NCBI GenBank assembly: GCA_021323415.1
Contig: JAJONM010000004.1
Span: 1-39,771 of the forward strand
Source of the DNA: Rickettsiaceae bacterium
Lineage (GTDB): Bacteria; Pseudomonadota; Alphaproteobacteria; Rickettsiales; UBA6187
DNA: 39,771 bases
Direction of reading: 5' to 3'
Numbering within the stretch: position 1 is the first letter of the stretch; every line of letters begins with the position of its first letter. This document shows positions 33,510 to 39,771 of this stretch, in pieces. The notes under the pieces are model-generated. The model worked only from the letters and a program-made list of their open reading frames with translations, was not told the origin of the DNA and searched no databases. Made by a program: the position numbers and the translations under genes.

Positions 33510-34838
33510 TTAGAGGGCGTTATTAGTTGCTGTATTTAATTCTCTAATAACCTTTGTCGTGCCGCCCCATTCAAGTCTGTCAAATGCTTTGCACTGTTTA
33601 CAATTTATGCTCCAGCTGTCGCTAATATTACCGCAATCAACGCAAACCCATGCTGGGTCAGCAGGTGCAGTTTCTGCACGTGCAAGCCATTGTCTGGCTA
33701 AGTCGTTACTTGAACCTGCTTTTTTCTCAATTTCTGCCATAAATGTACATAATGACTTTGTTTCACTTAGCGACAGCGCTTCTTTAAGTTCTTCACGTGC
33801 TTCTTCTACATCATCCATAGAAATTGCAACTTTAGCTAGTTCAATGTGGCCGTAGATACTATTTGGCTGCCACGCTACTAATTTTTCTGCAGCTTTTAGT
33901 ATTTTACTATCAGAGCTATCCTCAAAAATTCCCATATATAGCGTAGCAACTTTTGGATGTGGATATTCCTTCCAGCATTTCTCCAGCACCTTTATTGCTT
34001 TACGTTTACTATCGTTTTGTAATAGCAATTTGGCGTAGGTGGTAGCCAAAGGCGGAAAATCAGGAAGCAGTTGGTAAGCATCCTTAACAGATTTAATTGC
34101 TGCATCAGCATCTCCTTGATTTTGCCATTCATGCGCTTTTGCTAAAGCAATTAAAGCGAGTGAACGTTTGGATTCATGCGATGTAATGACATTTAATTTT
34201 GTAGCTTTACGAATAATTTCTTCTGCATTATCCCATTTTCCTGTGATCTTATATAAGTCTATCAGTATGGATAATGCCCATGCAGCATCAGGCTGGACAC
34301 TGATTGCTTTTTCTGCCAGGAACATTGCTTTATGCAAATCACCATCCTTTTTAGCTTGTAACAGCAGGCCTTTTATAGCGATTATTTCAGTCTCTTTATT
34401 TTCAAGCATTGAGGTAAACTGCTCTTTAGCAGAGTCAGTGTCACCTTCTAATTGGGCAGTTTGAGCAGTTAATAATTTTGTAAGTGGTATATTGCCAAGG
34501 CAATTGGTTGCTTGTTTAGTTAACCGTTTTGCCTGCTTTATATCGCCTGCTGCGATTGCTGCAAAGCCTTCAGTAAGCGCAGTGAGTCCTTGTTCACGTC
34601 TCTTTTCACGATTGTTTTTCTTATATCTTTTAGGTAAACCCTGCACCCATAACAACAACTGCAAAAATGTAGTAAGGATAATCACTACAATAATTGAGGA
34701 AAGTATAGTAAAGGCTACTGATGTCTGTATCCGGTAACCTAGCCATTCAACAACAACACGCCCATCATTCTCAATGAACCACATAGCCGCAATAGAGGCT
34801 AATACAATGGCAAACAGAAATATGAATAGCTTGGTCAT
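33510..34838 (-). CDS. hemY: HemY-type TPR membrane protein
   Basis: 442 residues with two N-terminal membrane helices (about 2-22 and 41-66, with W-F-I-E-N-D-G-R-V-V-V-E-W between), then a cytoplasmic helical TPR region and a C-terminal Cys cluster (C-V-D-C-G and C-K-Q-C, about 398-418) that could bind a metal. This is the family called HemY in proteobacteria after the heme operon; its biochemical role is not established, though coproporphyrin/protoheme assembly complexes have been proposed. It is the last gene of hemC-hemD-mic60-hemY. The distance from mic60 is 128 bp. Confidence 0.9.
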   Translation of the reverse strand: MTKLFIFLFAIVLASIAAMWFIENDGRVVVEWLGYRIQTSVAFTILSSIIVVIILTTFLQLLLWVQGLPKRYKKNNREKRREQGLTALTEGFAAIAAGDIKQAKRLTKQATNCLGNIPLTKLLTAQTAQLEGDTDSAKEQFTSMLENKETEIIAIKGLLLQAKKDGDLHKAMFLAEKAISVQPDAAWALSILIDLYKITGKWDNAEEIIRKATKLNVITSHESKRSLALIALAKAHEWQNQGDADAAIKSVKDAYQLLPDFPPLATTYAKLLLQNDSKRKAIKVLEKCWKEYPHPKVATLYMGIFEDSSDSKILKAAEKLVAWQPNSIYGHIELAKVAISMDDVEEAREELKEALSLSETKSLCTFMAEIEKKAGSSNDLARQWLARAETAPADPAWVCVDCGNISDSWSINCKQCKAFDRLEWGGTTKVIRELNTATNNAL

Positions 34839-34966
34839 AATACTTTAGATATCAGGATGATTATCGCCATTATAAGGTATTTACTTTAAATAACTACCTA
34901 AAATGTATTGTTTCCTATAACGAAACTAGGAATTTTGGAAGTTTATCTCCCTAATTTCTAGATTAT

Positions 34967-35917
34967 CTAACTCTTTGCTTCAGGTTTAACTACTGCGAGA
35001 AAAATTTTCTCTGCCGCATTCCTTGCAAATAGTGATCCTTCTGCTTTTTCTATCCAGTTTTTTGCAATAGCTTTCGTATCTGCTGGTAAAGTACTAAGTT
35101 CTTTTATTGCCGATGCTAAATCATCCTGGATAAGATCGTTATAAGCACGTGCAATTACATCTTCAATCTGGTTACCTTGCGCATTCGCGTCAATTTTTGT
35201 CACATTTACCAGGCTGGATAATTGTATCATAACTTTATCCATTAAACTCGGGTTTGCTTTTTGTGACCTGGCTAAAGTTAAAATTTGATGGGCAATTGGA
35301 TCAAACTCCTCTTTTATGGTAACAACCGATGGCACACCGCTTTGGGCGTATTTATCGAGGCCTTGTAGTAATTCTGTTAATTCAGCATTATTTTCAGCCA
35401 GGTTATGTAATGTAGATAATTCGCCTGAGAAATTATGGGAATCGCGCACTGCATCACGCAAACGTACAGCAGATAACACCATATCATTAGAAAGGTTGTT
35501 GCTATCGGCCTGATCCAGTTTATTGCTAACCTCGTCAATTTTTGCTTCTAAGATGGCAGTGCGTTCATTAATACCAGAAATGCCTTCTTTTATTGCGCCA
35601 GAATCAGTAGTTATTTGTTCAATGACCTGGTTATTAGTTGTACCAGTTTCTGCTTGTGGAGAGTAGGATGTTTCAGTAGATGTGGCTTGCTGCGATAGTG
35701 ATGCCAGCTTGTTATCCAGTATCTCTTGCTTTAGTTTTAAGGATGCAATAGTAAGGCCGATCTCATCATTTTGCGCAGAGATGGCATCAAGGTTTTTTCT
35801 TCCAACCATGTTGATTAGTATATCAAGGCCCATAATCAGCCATGTGATAACTATCATTGTGAACAATAAATTAAAGCTGCGCTTCTGCTGTGTATTGTCT
35901 GTCATTTGCATTCCCAT
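34967..35917 (-). CDS. Alphaproteobacterial mitofilin (Mic60) homologue
   Basis: Inner-membrane protein with one N-terminal helix (about 16-36), a long coiled-coil periplasmic region (about 40-165, heptads of Ile/Leu, Q-N-D-E-I-G and N-E-R-T-A-I-L-E-A-K-I-D-E-V) and a C-terminal helical part like the mitofilin domain (Ile-Glu-Asp-Val-Ile-Ala-Arg-Ala, D-T-K-A-I-A-K-N-W-I-E-K-A-E-G). 316 residues. Gene position between hemD and hemY is where alphaproteobacteria keep the mic60 ancestor of the mitochondrial MICOS subunit, which shapes membrane invaginations. The start could be 35917, 35911 or 35905; GGGA before the last ATG favours a later one. The N-terminus is a low-complexity, poorly conserved coiled coil, as in the family. 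Confidence 0.8.
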   Translation of the reverse strand: MGMQMTDNTQQKRSFNLLFTMIVITWLIMGLDILINMVGRKNLDAISAQNDEIGLTIASLKLKQEILDNKLASLSQQATSTETSYSPQAETGTTNNQVIEQITTDSGAIKEGISGINERTAILEAKIDEVSNKLDQADSNNLSNDMVLSAVRLRDAVRDSHNFSGELSTLHNLAENNAELTELLQGLDKYAQSGVPSVVTIKEEFDPIAHQILTLARSQKANPSLMDKVMIQLSSLVNVTKIDANAQGNQIEDVIARAYNDLIQDDLASAIKELSTLPADTKAIAKNWIEKAEGSLFARNAAEKIFLAVVKPEAKS

Positions 35918-35933
35918 GGAGAAATTGTCGAGA

Positions 35934-36650
35934 TTAGTTTAGCCCAAATTCCCGTATTAATTCAAGTAGATAATAGTTGTTGGGGAAAAGAGAAGTGTTA
36001 ACTTTTTTCCATTCCAGCAGTTTTACTTGCTCTGCTACGTTTTGGCTTAAACAAAATACCTGTGTATTATTTAAACTAGCTTCTAACTTTCCTTTTTTTA
36101 TAAGGTGGGTAAAAATTTTGGCTGTACGCGGTGAGTATAATAACACTATACCAAATGCTTTTTGTTTTAAACTAGATAGGCATTCAGAAGAAAAATTTTC
36201 TATTGCGGATGCGTTATAGACGATCACCTCTTCAATATCAAAATTGCTTCGTTTTAGTTTCTCTGTCAAATTTCCGGTTGTAACATTTCCACAAGCATAA
36301 ATAAACTTATCATACGGTTTATATTTTGCAGTAACATACTCTACCAAATTATCTACATCGCCATCTGCATGTTCTACAAAAGTAAAACCAAATTCTTTTG
36401 CTACAGCAGCTGTATGTTCACCCACAGCAATTATGGGTATGGCCTTATCTATTTTAGATAGCGACCTGACTGCATTGCTACTGGTTATTAGAATGCCGGA
36501 AACTGGCAACTGGCAACTGGCAACTATATTTTCTACTACAAGCAAAGGTTCAATAAAACTATCTATTCCCATAGCAGCAAGTTGCTGCGCGGTAATTTTT
36601 GCGTCCTCCAAAGGGCGTGTAATTAAAGCGTATGGTTTTTTCATTGTCAC
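35934..36650 (-). CDS. hemD: Uroporphyrinogen-III synthase
   Basis: Cyclises hydroxymethylbilane into uroporphyrinogen III with inversion of ring D. 238 residues of two alternating alpha/beta domains: A-L-I-T-R-P-L-E-D-A (start), I-L-I-T-S-S-N-A-V-R-S-L (first domain), I-I-A-V-G-E-H-T-A-A-V-A, and L-L-Y-S-P-R-T-A-K-I-F in the second domain. The start is the GTG at 36650 directly after the hemC stop, or more likely the ATG at 36644 (MKKPYAL). It holds a 7-bp tandem repeat (see 36501-36525). Translationally linked to hemC. Confidence 0.92.
   Translation of the reverse strand: MTMKKPYALITRPLEDAKITAQQLAAMGIDSFIEPLLVVENIVASCQLPVSGILITSSNAVRSLSKIDKAIPIIAVGEHTAAVAKEFGFTFVEHADGDVDNLVEYVTAKYKPYDKFIYACGNVTTGNLTEKLKRSNFDIEEVIVYNASAIENFSSECLSSLKQKAFGIVLLYSPRTAKIFTHLIKKGKLEASLNNTQVFCLSQNVAEQVKLLEWKKVNTSLFPNNYYLLELIREFGLN
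36501..36525 (+). repeat. 7-bp tandem repeat inside hemD
   Basis: AACTGGC repeated 3.6 times (plus strand). Since 7 is not a multiple of 3, loss or gain of one unit would shift the hemD frame. It encodes V-A-S-C-Q-L-P on the minus strand. Confidence 0.85.
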
Positions 36651-37565
36651 TTAAAAGAAATTATTTCCTGTCTTTGCTTTCAATTCAAGCGCAGCATCTT
36701 TACCAAGGTTTGCCGCATCAGTCACTTTACCCTGGCGAGAAGTGCGTAAAATCTGTTTACCATCCATGCTAGCTATCAGAAAATTTGCTGTGATTTTATT
36801 ATCATTTATTTTTGCGGATGCTGCGATAGGTGTTTTGCACGACCCTTCAAACTCTGCAAGGAATGCGCGTTCTGCAATTACGCAATTATATGTAGTTTCA
36901 TCATGTAAAGGTAGTAATAGATGTTCTAAATCTTTACGTTTTTTTAAGATTTCAATACCAATAGCGCCTTGTGCTACAGCAGGTAACATCTCATTTTCAT
37001 CAATAATATTAATGATATCATCATGAATATTGCATCTTTTTATGCCTGCAATAGCTAAAAAAGTGGCATCTACTTCATTTTCTTGTAATTTAGCAATGCG
37101 CGTCTGAATATTGCCTCTAAATGGCACGATTTTTAGGTCTGGCCGTATATTTAATGCTTGTGAAGCACGCCGTGGCGAAGAAGTTCCAACCACTGCATTT
37201 AGCGGCAAATCACGTATGGTTTTAGCCTTTTTTGATATTAAAACATCACGTGAATCTTCCCTTTTTAATATACAAGGAATGGCAAATTCATCAGCGATAA
37301 AGGCAGTCATATCTTTCATCGAATGCACGGCAATATCAATAGAATTTGCTAGAAGCGCCTCTTCAATTTCCTTAATAAACAGGCCTTTTCCACCTATTTC
37401 ATTAAGGTTCTTATCAAGGATTTTATCACCTGTAGTGGTGATGGTAACTATTTCAGTTTTTAGATTCTTATGGGCAGCAAGCAGCGCATTTTCAACCAGA
37501 TAAGCTTGTGCCAATGCTAGTTTACTACCTCTTGTACCAATGCGGATTTTCTCTATTTCTTTCAT
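36651..37565 (-). CDS. hemC: Porphobilinogen deaminase (hydroxymethylbilane synthase)
   Basis: Joins four porphobilinogens into hydroxymethylbilane. About 304 residues from the ATG at 37565 (M-K-E-I-E-K-I-R-I-G-T-R-G-S-K-L-A-L-A-Q); the longer frame starting at 37631 adds 22 residues with no match to the family and is not used. Visible: R-I-G-T-R-G-S-K-L-A-L (start of family), H-S-M-K-D-M, T-S-S-P-R-R-A-S-Q (substrate-binding arginines), and G-S-C-K-T-P-I-A-A with the Cys that holds the dipyrromethane cofactor. First gene of the heme/mic60 operon. Its stop abuts hemD. Confidence 0.96.
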   Translation of the reverse strand: MKEIEKIRIGTRGSKLALAQAYLVENALLAAHKNLKTEIVTITTTGDKILDKNLNEIGGKGLFIKEIEEALLANSIDIAVHSMKDMTAFIADEFAIPCILKREDSRDVLISKKAKTIRDLPLNAVVGTSSPRRASQALNIRPDLKIVPFRGNIQTRIAKLQENEVDATFLAIAGIKRCNIHDDIINIIDENEMLPAVAQGAIGIEILKKRKDLEHLLLPLHDETTYNCVIAERAFLAEFEGSCKTPIAASAKINDNKITANFLIASMDGKQILRTSRQGKVTDAANLGKDAALELKAKTGNNFF

Positions 37566-37734
37566 AAAAAATATATGGATTAGTTTTGCTAATATATCAA
37601 GTATTTTTAAGGAAAAACTGTGCCAGGCCAAGACATTTAAGGCACTTTCAATTGCACTGTATATAGCATGTTTAAGCTCTCATTTGCCATATCGAGGTGC
37701 TTTTTCTAATGGTGCGTTGCACAACCCTAACACT

Positions 37735-37763
37735 TTGATTTTTAAGGAAAAAAATGTTACTAT
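37735..37763 (+). promoter_or_regulatory. Possible promoter of the 65-residue membrane protein gene
   Basis: TTGATT (37735-37740), 17-base spacer, TACTAT (37758-37763). The leader would be about 35 nt and carries AAGGAG. Confidence 0.4.
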
Positions 37764-37802
37764 TAACTTATGTTTTGTTTAACTTTTTTAAGGAGAACGA
37801 CA

Positions 37803-38000
37803 ATGATAAATTTCAAAGAATGGAATGTTAAGCACTTAGGAGACATTGTAGTTTCAATTATTGTGCTATTGCTAGGAGTAGCTTTTGTTATGGGATTTAT
37901 TAGCCCTGTACTAACTGCTGCACTTCCTGCAGTGTTCACTAAGTTAACCTTAACTGACACGTTATTATTATTAATCTTATTAAGATTACATTCTAAATAA
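37803..38000 (+). CDS. Small membrane protein, unknown
   Basis: 65 residues: short charged start (MINFKEWNVKHLGD), a hydrophobic helix of about 22 residues (I-V-V-S-I-I-V-L-L-L-G-V-A-F-V-M-G-F-I), a Pro/Ala turn, then a second hydrophobic stretch (T-D-T-L-L-L-L-I-L-L) ending R-L-H-S-K. A strong AAGGAG lies 8 bases before the ATG and a clear terminator follows, so it is surely expressed, but I recognise no family. The helices suggest an inner-membrane hairpin or a leader peptide-like factor. It stands alone between hemC (divergent) and the tautomerase gene. Confidence 0.7.
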   Translation: MINFKEWNVKHLGDIVVSIIVLLLGVAFVMGFISPVLTAALPAVFTKLTLTDTLLLLILLRLHSK

Positions 38001-38019
38001 TAGTTAGTTAACCTTAACT
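37942..38019 (+). repeat. Two copies of a 14-bp palindromic motif
   Basis: AGTTAACCTTAACT occurs at 37942-37955 (inside the 65-residue gene) and at 38006-38019 (just after its stop), 64 bp apart start to start. Each copy is an inverted repeat AGTTAA / TTAACT around CC. Confidence 0.8.
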
Positions 38020-38029
38020 AAAACTTTGG

Positions 38030-38064
38030 CCCGCCTTGGATATCTCCCCCAAGGCGGGTTTTTT
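38030..38064 (+). terminator. Rho-independent terminator of the 65-residue gene
   Basis: Perfect 8-bp stem CCCGCCTT / AAGGCGGG (38030-38037, 38051-38058) followed by TTTTTT. Located 30 bp after the stop codon. Confidence 0.92.
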
Positions 38065-38129
38065 AATCCTATATTTACAACCATAAATGTTTCTGCTAGC
38101 AGTTTGATTCTAACTAAAAGGAATAGAAC

Positions 38130-38462
38130 ATGCCACACATCGTAATCGAGTATTCAGATAATTTAGCAAACGAAGTAAAATCTACTGGCCTTACAAAATT
38201 GCTTCACCAAACAGTTGTTGATTCTGGTTTGTTTTCACCCGATGCAGTAAAAGCTCGCTCTGTTGCTTTTAGCGATTATGTTCTTATAGAAGGTGCTAAG
38301 GATTTTATCCATGTGACGGTTTCTATTTTAAGTGGACGTACACAGCAGCAGCGCAAAGATCTGAATGAATCGGTTTTCCAAACTGTCAAAAAAGCTATTC
38401 CTACAGCTGATAAAGTTTCATCTGATATTCGGGAGATGGATGGGGCTGTTTATAAGAAATAA
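38130..38462 (+). CDS. CHMI-type tautomerase (5-carboxymethyl-2-hydroxymuconate isomerase family)
   Basis: 110 residues starting M-P-H-I-V-I-E-Y-S-D-N-L: Pro2 is the catalytic base of the tautomerase superfamily and the P-H-x-x-x-E-Y-S-x-N segment is typical of the CHMI family. R-S-V-A-F-S-D-Y and H-V-T-V-S-I-L-S-G-R-T follow. In hydroxyphenylacetate degradation such enzymes isomerise a muconate intermediate; no other genes of that pathway are present, so the true substrate is unknown. An AAAAGGAAT sequence lies before the ATG. Confidence 0.9.
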   Translation: MPHIVIEYSDNLANEVKSTGLTKLLHQTVVDSGLFSPDAVKARSVAFSDYVLIEGAKDFIHVTVSILSGRTQQQRKDLNESVFQTVKKAIPTADKVSSDIREMDGAVYKK

Positions 38463-38504
38463 TAAGTTAAAATCTCAATTGGAATTCTATTAATAAGGAT
38501 AATT

Positions 38505-39404
38505 ATGGCGCGACGACCTACATACAATGAGCCTAAACAAGTTGAATTAACTATTGACCAAATTCGGCGAGGAATTACTTCTATTAATAGAAGAATTAAA
38601 GAGCTAGAAGAATTTGATCCCAATGCTGTAGGGGAGCGTGGTGCTCCAGAAGTAGATGCATTAGAGGCTTCTCTTGAAGGCACTATAGTTGATGTATTCG
38701 GACATAATACAGTTGAATATAAACGCTACATTAGCGCTGCTAGATTAGATAATGGCCCAATTACTCTGACAACTAGTTGGATTGAAGCTAGAGGCGGTTA
38801 TTCTCAGCGGGAAGACTTTCATCAATACTTAATTAAAGGCAAACAAGCATCTCTTTTGTTATTAGCACAGGCTGTTAGATGGTTAGAAGAAAAACTATCA
38901 GATCAAGAAAGTTCTGTGAACTTTCCAGTAACGACATCATTAAAACCCAACGTAGACTCTAATAAAATATTTATTGTTCATGGTCATGATGATGCCCCGA
39001 AACAAGCAATAGCAAGATTTATTGAAAAACTTGGCTTAGAAGCTATAATTCTGCATGAGCGTGCAAATAAAGGACGGACTCTAATCACTAAATTAAGCGA
39101 AGAAGCAGATGCAATAAAATTCGCGATTGTTCTTATGACCCCTGACGATCATGGAAAACCAATAGCACAAGATAATTTTAAACTTCGTGCGCGTCAAAAT
39201 GTTATTTTTGAACTTGGCTTTTTCATTGGAAAACTTGGTTCAAGCCATGTTGCAGCTTTAGTTAAGGGTGAAATTGAAACACCTTCAGATTACGATGGTG
39301 TTGCCTATATTTCTTTGGATAAGGAAGACTGGAAAACAAAACTTGCTCAAGAGCTACAAGCGGTTGGATTTGAAATTGACTGGAATAAATTAATGCGAGG
39401 ATAA
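38505..39404 (+). CDS. Predicted nucleotide-binding protein with TIR-like (PF10137) domain
   Basis: 299 residues. The C-terminal half (about 153-290) is the TIR-like domain of COG4271/PF10137: it opens with K-I-F-I-V-H-G-H-D (VHGHD at 158-162), continues with I-I-L-H-E-R-A-N-K-G-R-T-L-I-T-K and I-V-L-M-T-P-D-D, and has the family's R-A-R-Q-N-V-I-F-E-L-G-F-F-I-G-K-L-G in which Glu236 is the likely NAD-cleaving glutamate. Proteins with this domain include TIR effectors of anti-phage systems such as Cap12 in CBASS. The N-terminal 150 residues are a separate helical domain (with D-N-G-P-I-T-L-T-T and L-L-A-Q-A-V-R-W-L-E) of unknown role. No cyclase or other defence partner is adjacent; the gene lies between the tautomerase and prfB. 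Confidence 0.88.
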   Translation: MARRPTYNEPKQVELTIDQIRRGITSINRRIKELEEFDPNAVGERGAPEVDALEASLEGTIVDVFGHNTVEYKRYISAARLDNGPITLTTSWIEARGGYSQREDFHQYLIKGKQASLLLLAQAVRWLEEKLSDQESSVNFPVTTSLKPNVDSNKIFIVHGHDDAPKQAIARFIEKLGLEAIILHERANKGRTLITKLSEEADAIKFAIVLMTPDDHGKPIAQDNFKLRARQNVIFELGFFIGKLGSSHVAALVKGEIETPSDYDGVAYISLDKEDWKTKLAQELQAVGFEIDWNKLMRG

Positions 39405-39417
39405 TTTGCATCAATCC

Positions 39418-39771
39418 TTAAACCCTCTGCGATAAACTCGCATTAATAAACCCATCAATATCACCGTCTAGAACTCCTGCTGTATTACTGGTTTCATACC
39501 CGGTGCGTAAATCCTTCACCATCTGATATGGATGCAGGACGTAGGAGCGTATCTGATGTCCCCAGCCAATTTCAGTTTTGCTTTCGTTGGCAGCATTTTT
39601 GGCTTCTTCCTGTTTTTGCAATTCCATTTCGTATAGACGCGCACGCAACATTTTATAGGCCTCGGCGCGATTCCTGTGCTGTGAACGGCTATTCTGGCAT
39701 TGTACAACAATATTAGTCGGTATATGGGTAATACGTATTGCGCTATCAGTTTTGTTAATATGCTGCCCACC
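39418..39771 (-). CDS. prfB: Peptide chain release factor 2, C-terminal part
   Basis: The frame is open to the right edge of the window and encodes the last 117 residues of RF2: [13 protein letters not shown] (the GGQ motif that triggers peptide release at UAA/UGA) begins at the very edge, then [35 protein letters not shown] and ending [14 protein letters not shown]. The GWG-x-QIRSYVL-x-PYQ-MVKD stretch distinguishes RF2 from RF1. The programmed frameshift site of prfB, if present, lies outside the window. Confidence 0.96.
   Translation of the reverse strand, partial: GGQHINKTDSAIRITHIPTNIVVQCQNSRSQHRNRAEAYKMLRARLYEMELQKQEEAKNAANESKTEIGWGHQIRSYVLHPYQMVKDLRTGYETSNTAGVLDGDIDGFINASLSQRV

Noticed and set aside
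37566..37631. Longer N-terminus of HemC
   Set aside because: The extra 22 residues do not resemble the family, which begins at K-I-R-I-G-T-R-G-S.
37606..37754. Insertion flanked by TTTTTAAGGAAAAA direct repeats (near 37606 and 37739)
   Set aside because: The repeat is A/T low-complexity, there is no transposase or terminal inverted repeat, and the second copy overlaps a plausible promoter.

Overview
The window is AT-rich, gene-dense chromosomal DNA of an alphaproteobacterium. The main evidence is the block hemC-hemD-mic60-hemY (37565 to 33510, minus strand), a gene order typical of Alphaproteobacteria and their mitofilin (Mic60) homologue. GlmS, Ppa, Hsp33, MtgA, HU, prfB and a tRNA-Ser(GGA) are ordinary housekeeping loci. 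No rRNA, CRISPR array, prophage or insertion sequence was seen. The lineage cannot be fixed further from sequence alone; low GC, a TIR-like protein, a TPR protein and a family of membrane-anchored proline/threonine-rich proteins would suit a host-associated or protist-associated relative, but this is inference.

Layout: 1-2275 holds a 5'-truncated helical protein, a secreted PHB-depolymerase-type esterase and an overlapping convergent Sfp-type phosphopantetheinyl transferase. 2325-8195 (minus) holds three tandem paralogues of an unrecognised protein family: a short N-terminal part, a membrane segment, a [KR]RD dibasic motif, a Cys-containing extracytoplasmic domain, a Pro/Thr-rich stalk (64 Pro-Thr units in the third), a second membrane segment and a tail with a GGQ[AV]P motif. 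The three share a Shine-Dalgarno leader (AAGGGG, 8 nt from ATG), and at least two share a similar promoter. 8538-12730 is a two-gene RND efflux system without an outer-membrane channel gene.

12860-25310 is a stress and envelope neighbourhood. It contains a KdpE-like regulator, a DUF1328 membrane peptide, a double OB-fold periplasmic protein, a KdpD-like kinase with a receiver-only regulator, a YfdX protein with an unknown partner, then CsbD, DUF883, a YqjE/holin-like protein, LpxR, and an entericidin-type lipoprotein of 55 residues. SelO, YceI, an SRPBCC protein, a hemerythrin and a host-attachment (baeRF-type) protein follow. 25312-30600 is mixed: DUF3750, RidA, HU, MtgA, tRNA-Ser, Hsp33, a TPR protein and Ppa.

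30601-31056 lacks genes, but its minus strand can form a long structured RNA: a perfect 12-bp closing stem, an extended inner hairpin, a U-run immediately 3' and a sigma70-like promoter placed to start transcription at the stem. It sits just downstream of glmS and is the best candidate for an undescribed non-coding element. After glmS, an unknown ORF and the heme/mic60 operon, the right end carries a 65-residue membrane protein, a CHMI-type tautomerase, a TIR-like (PF10137-type) protein with an unassigned N-terminal domain, and the 3' part of prfB cut by the window edge at its GGQ motif.
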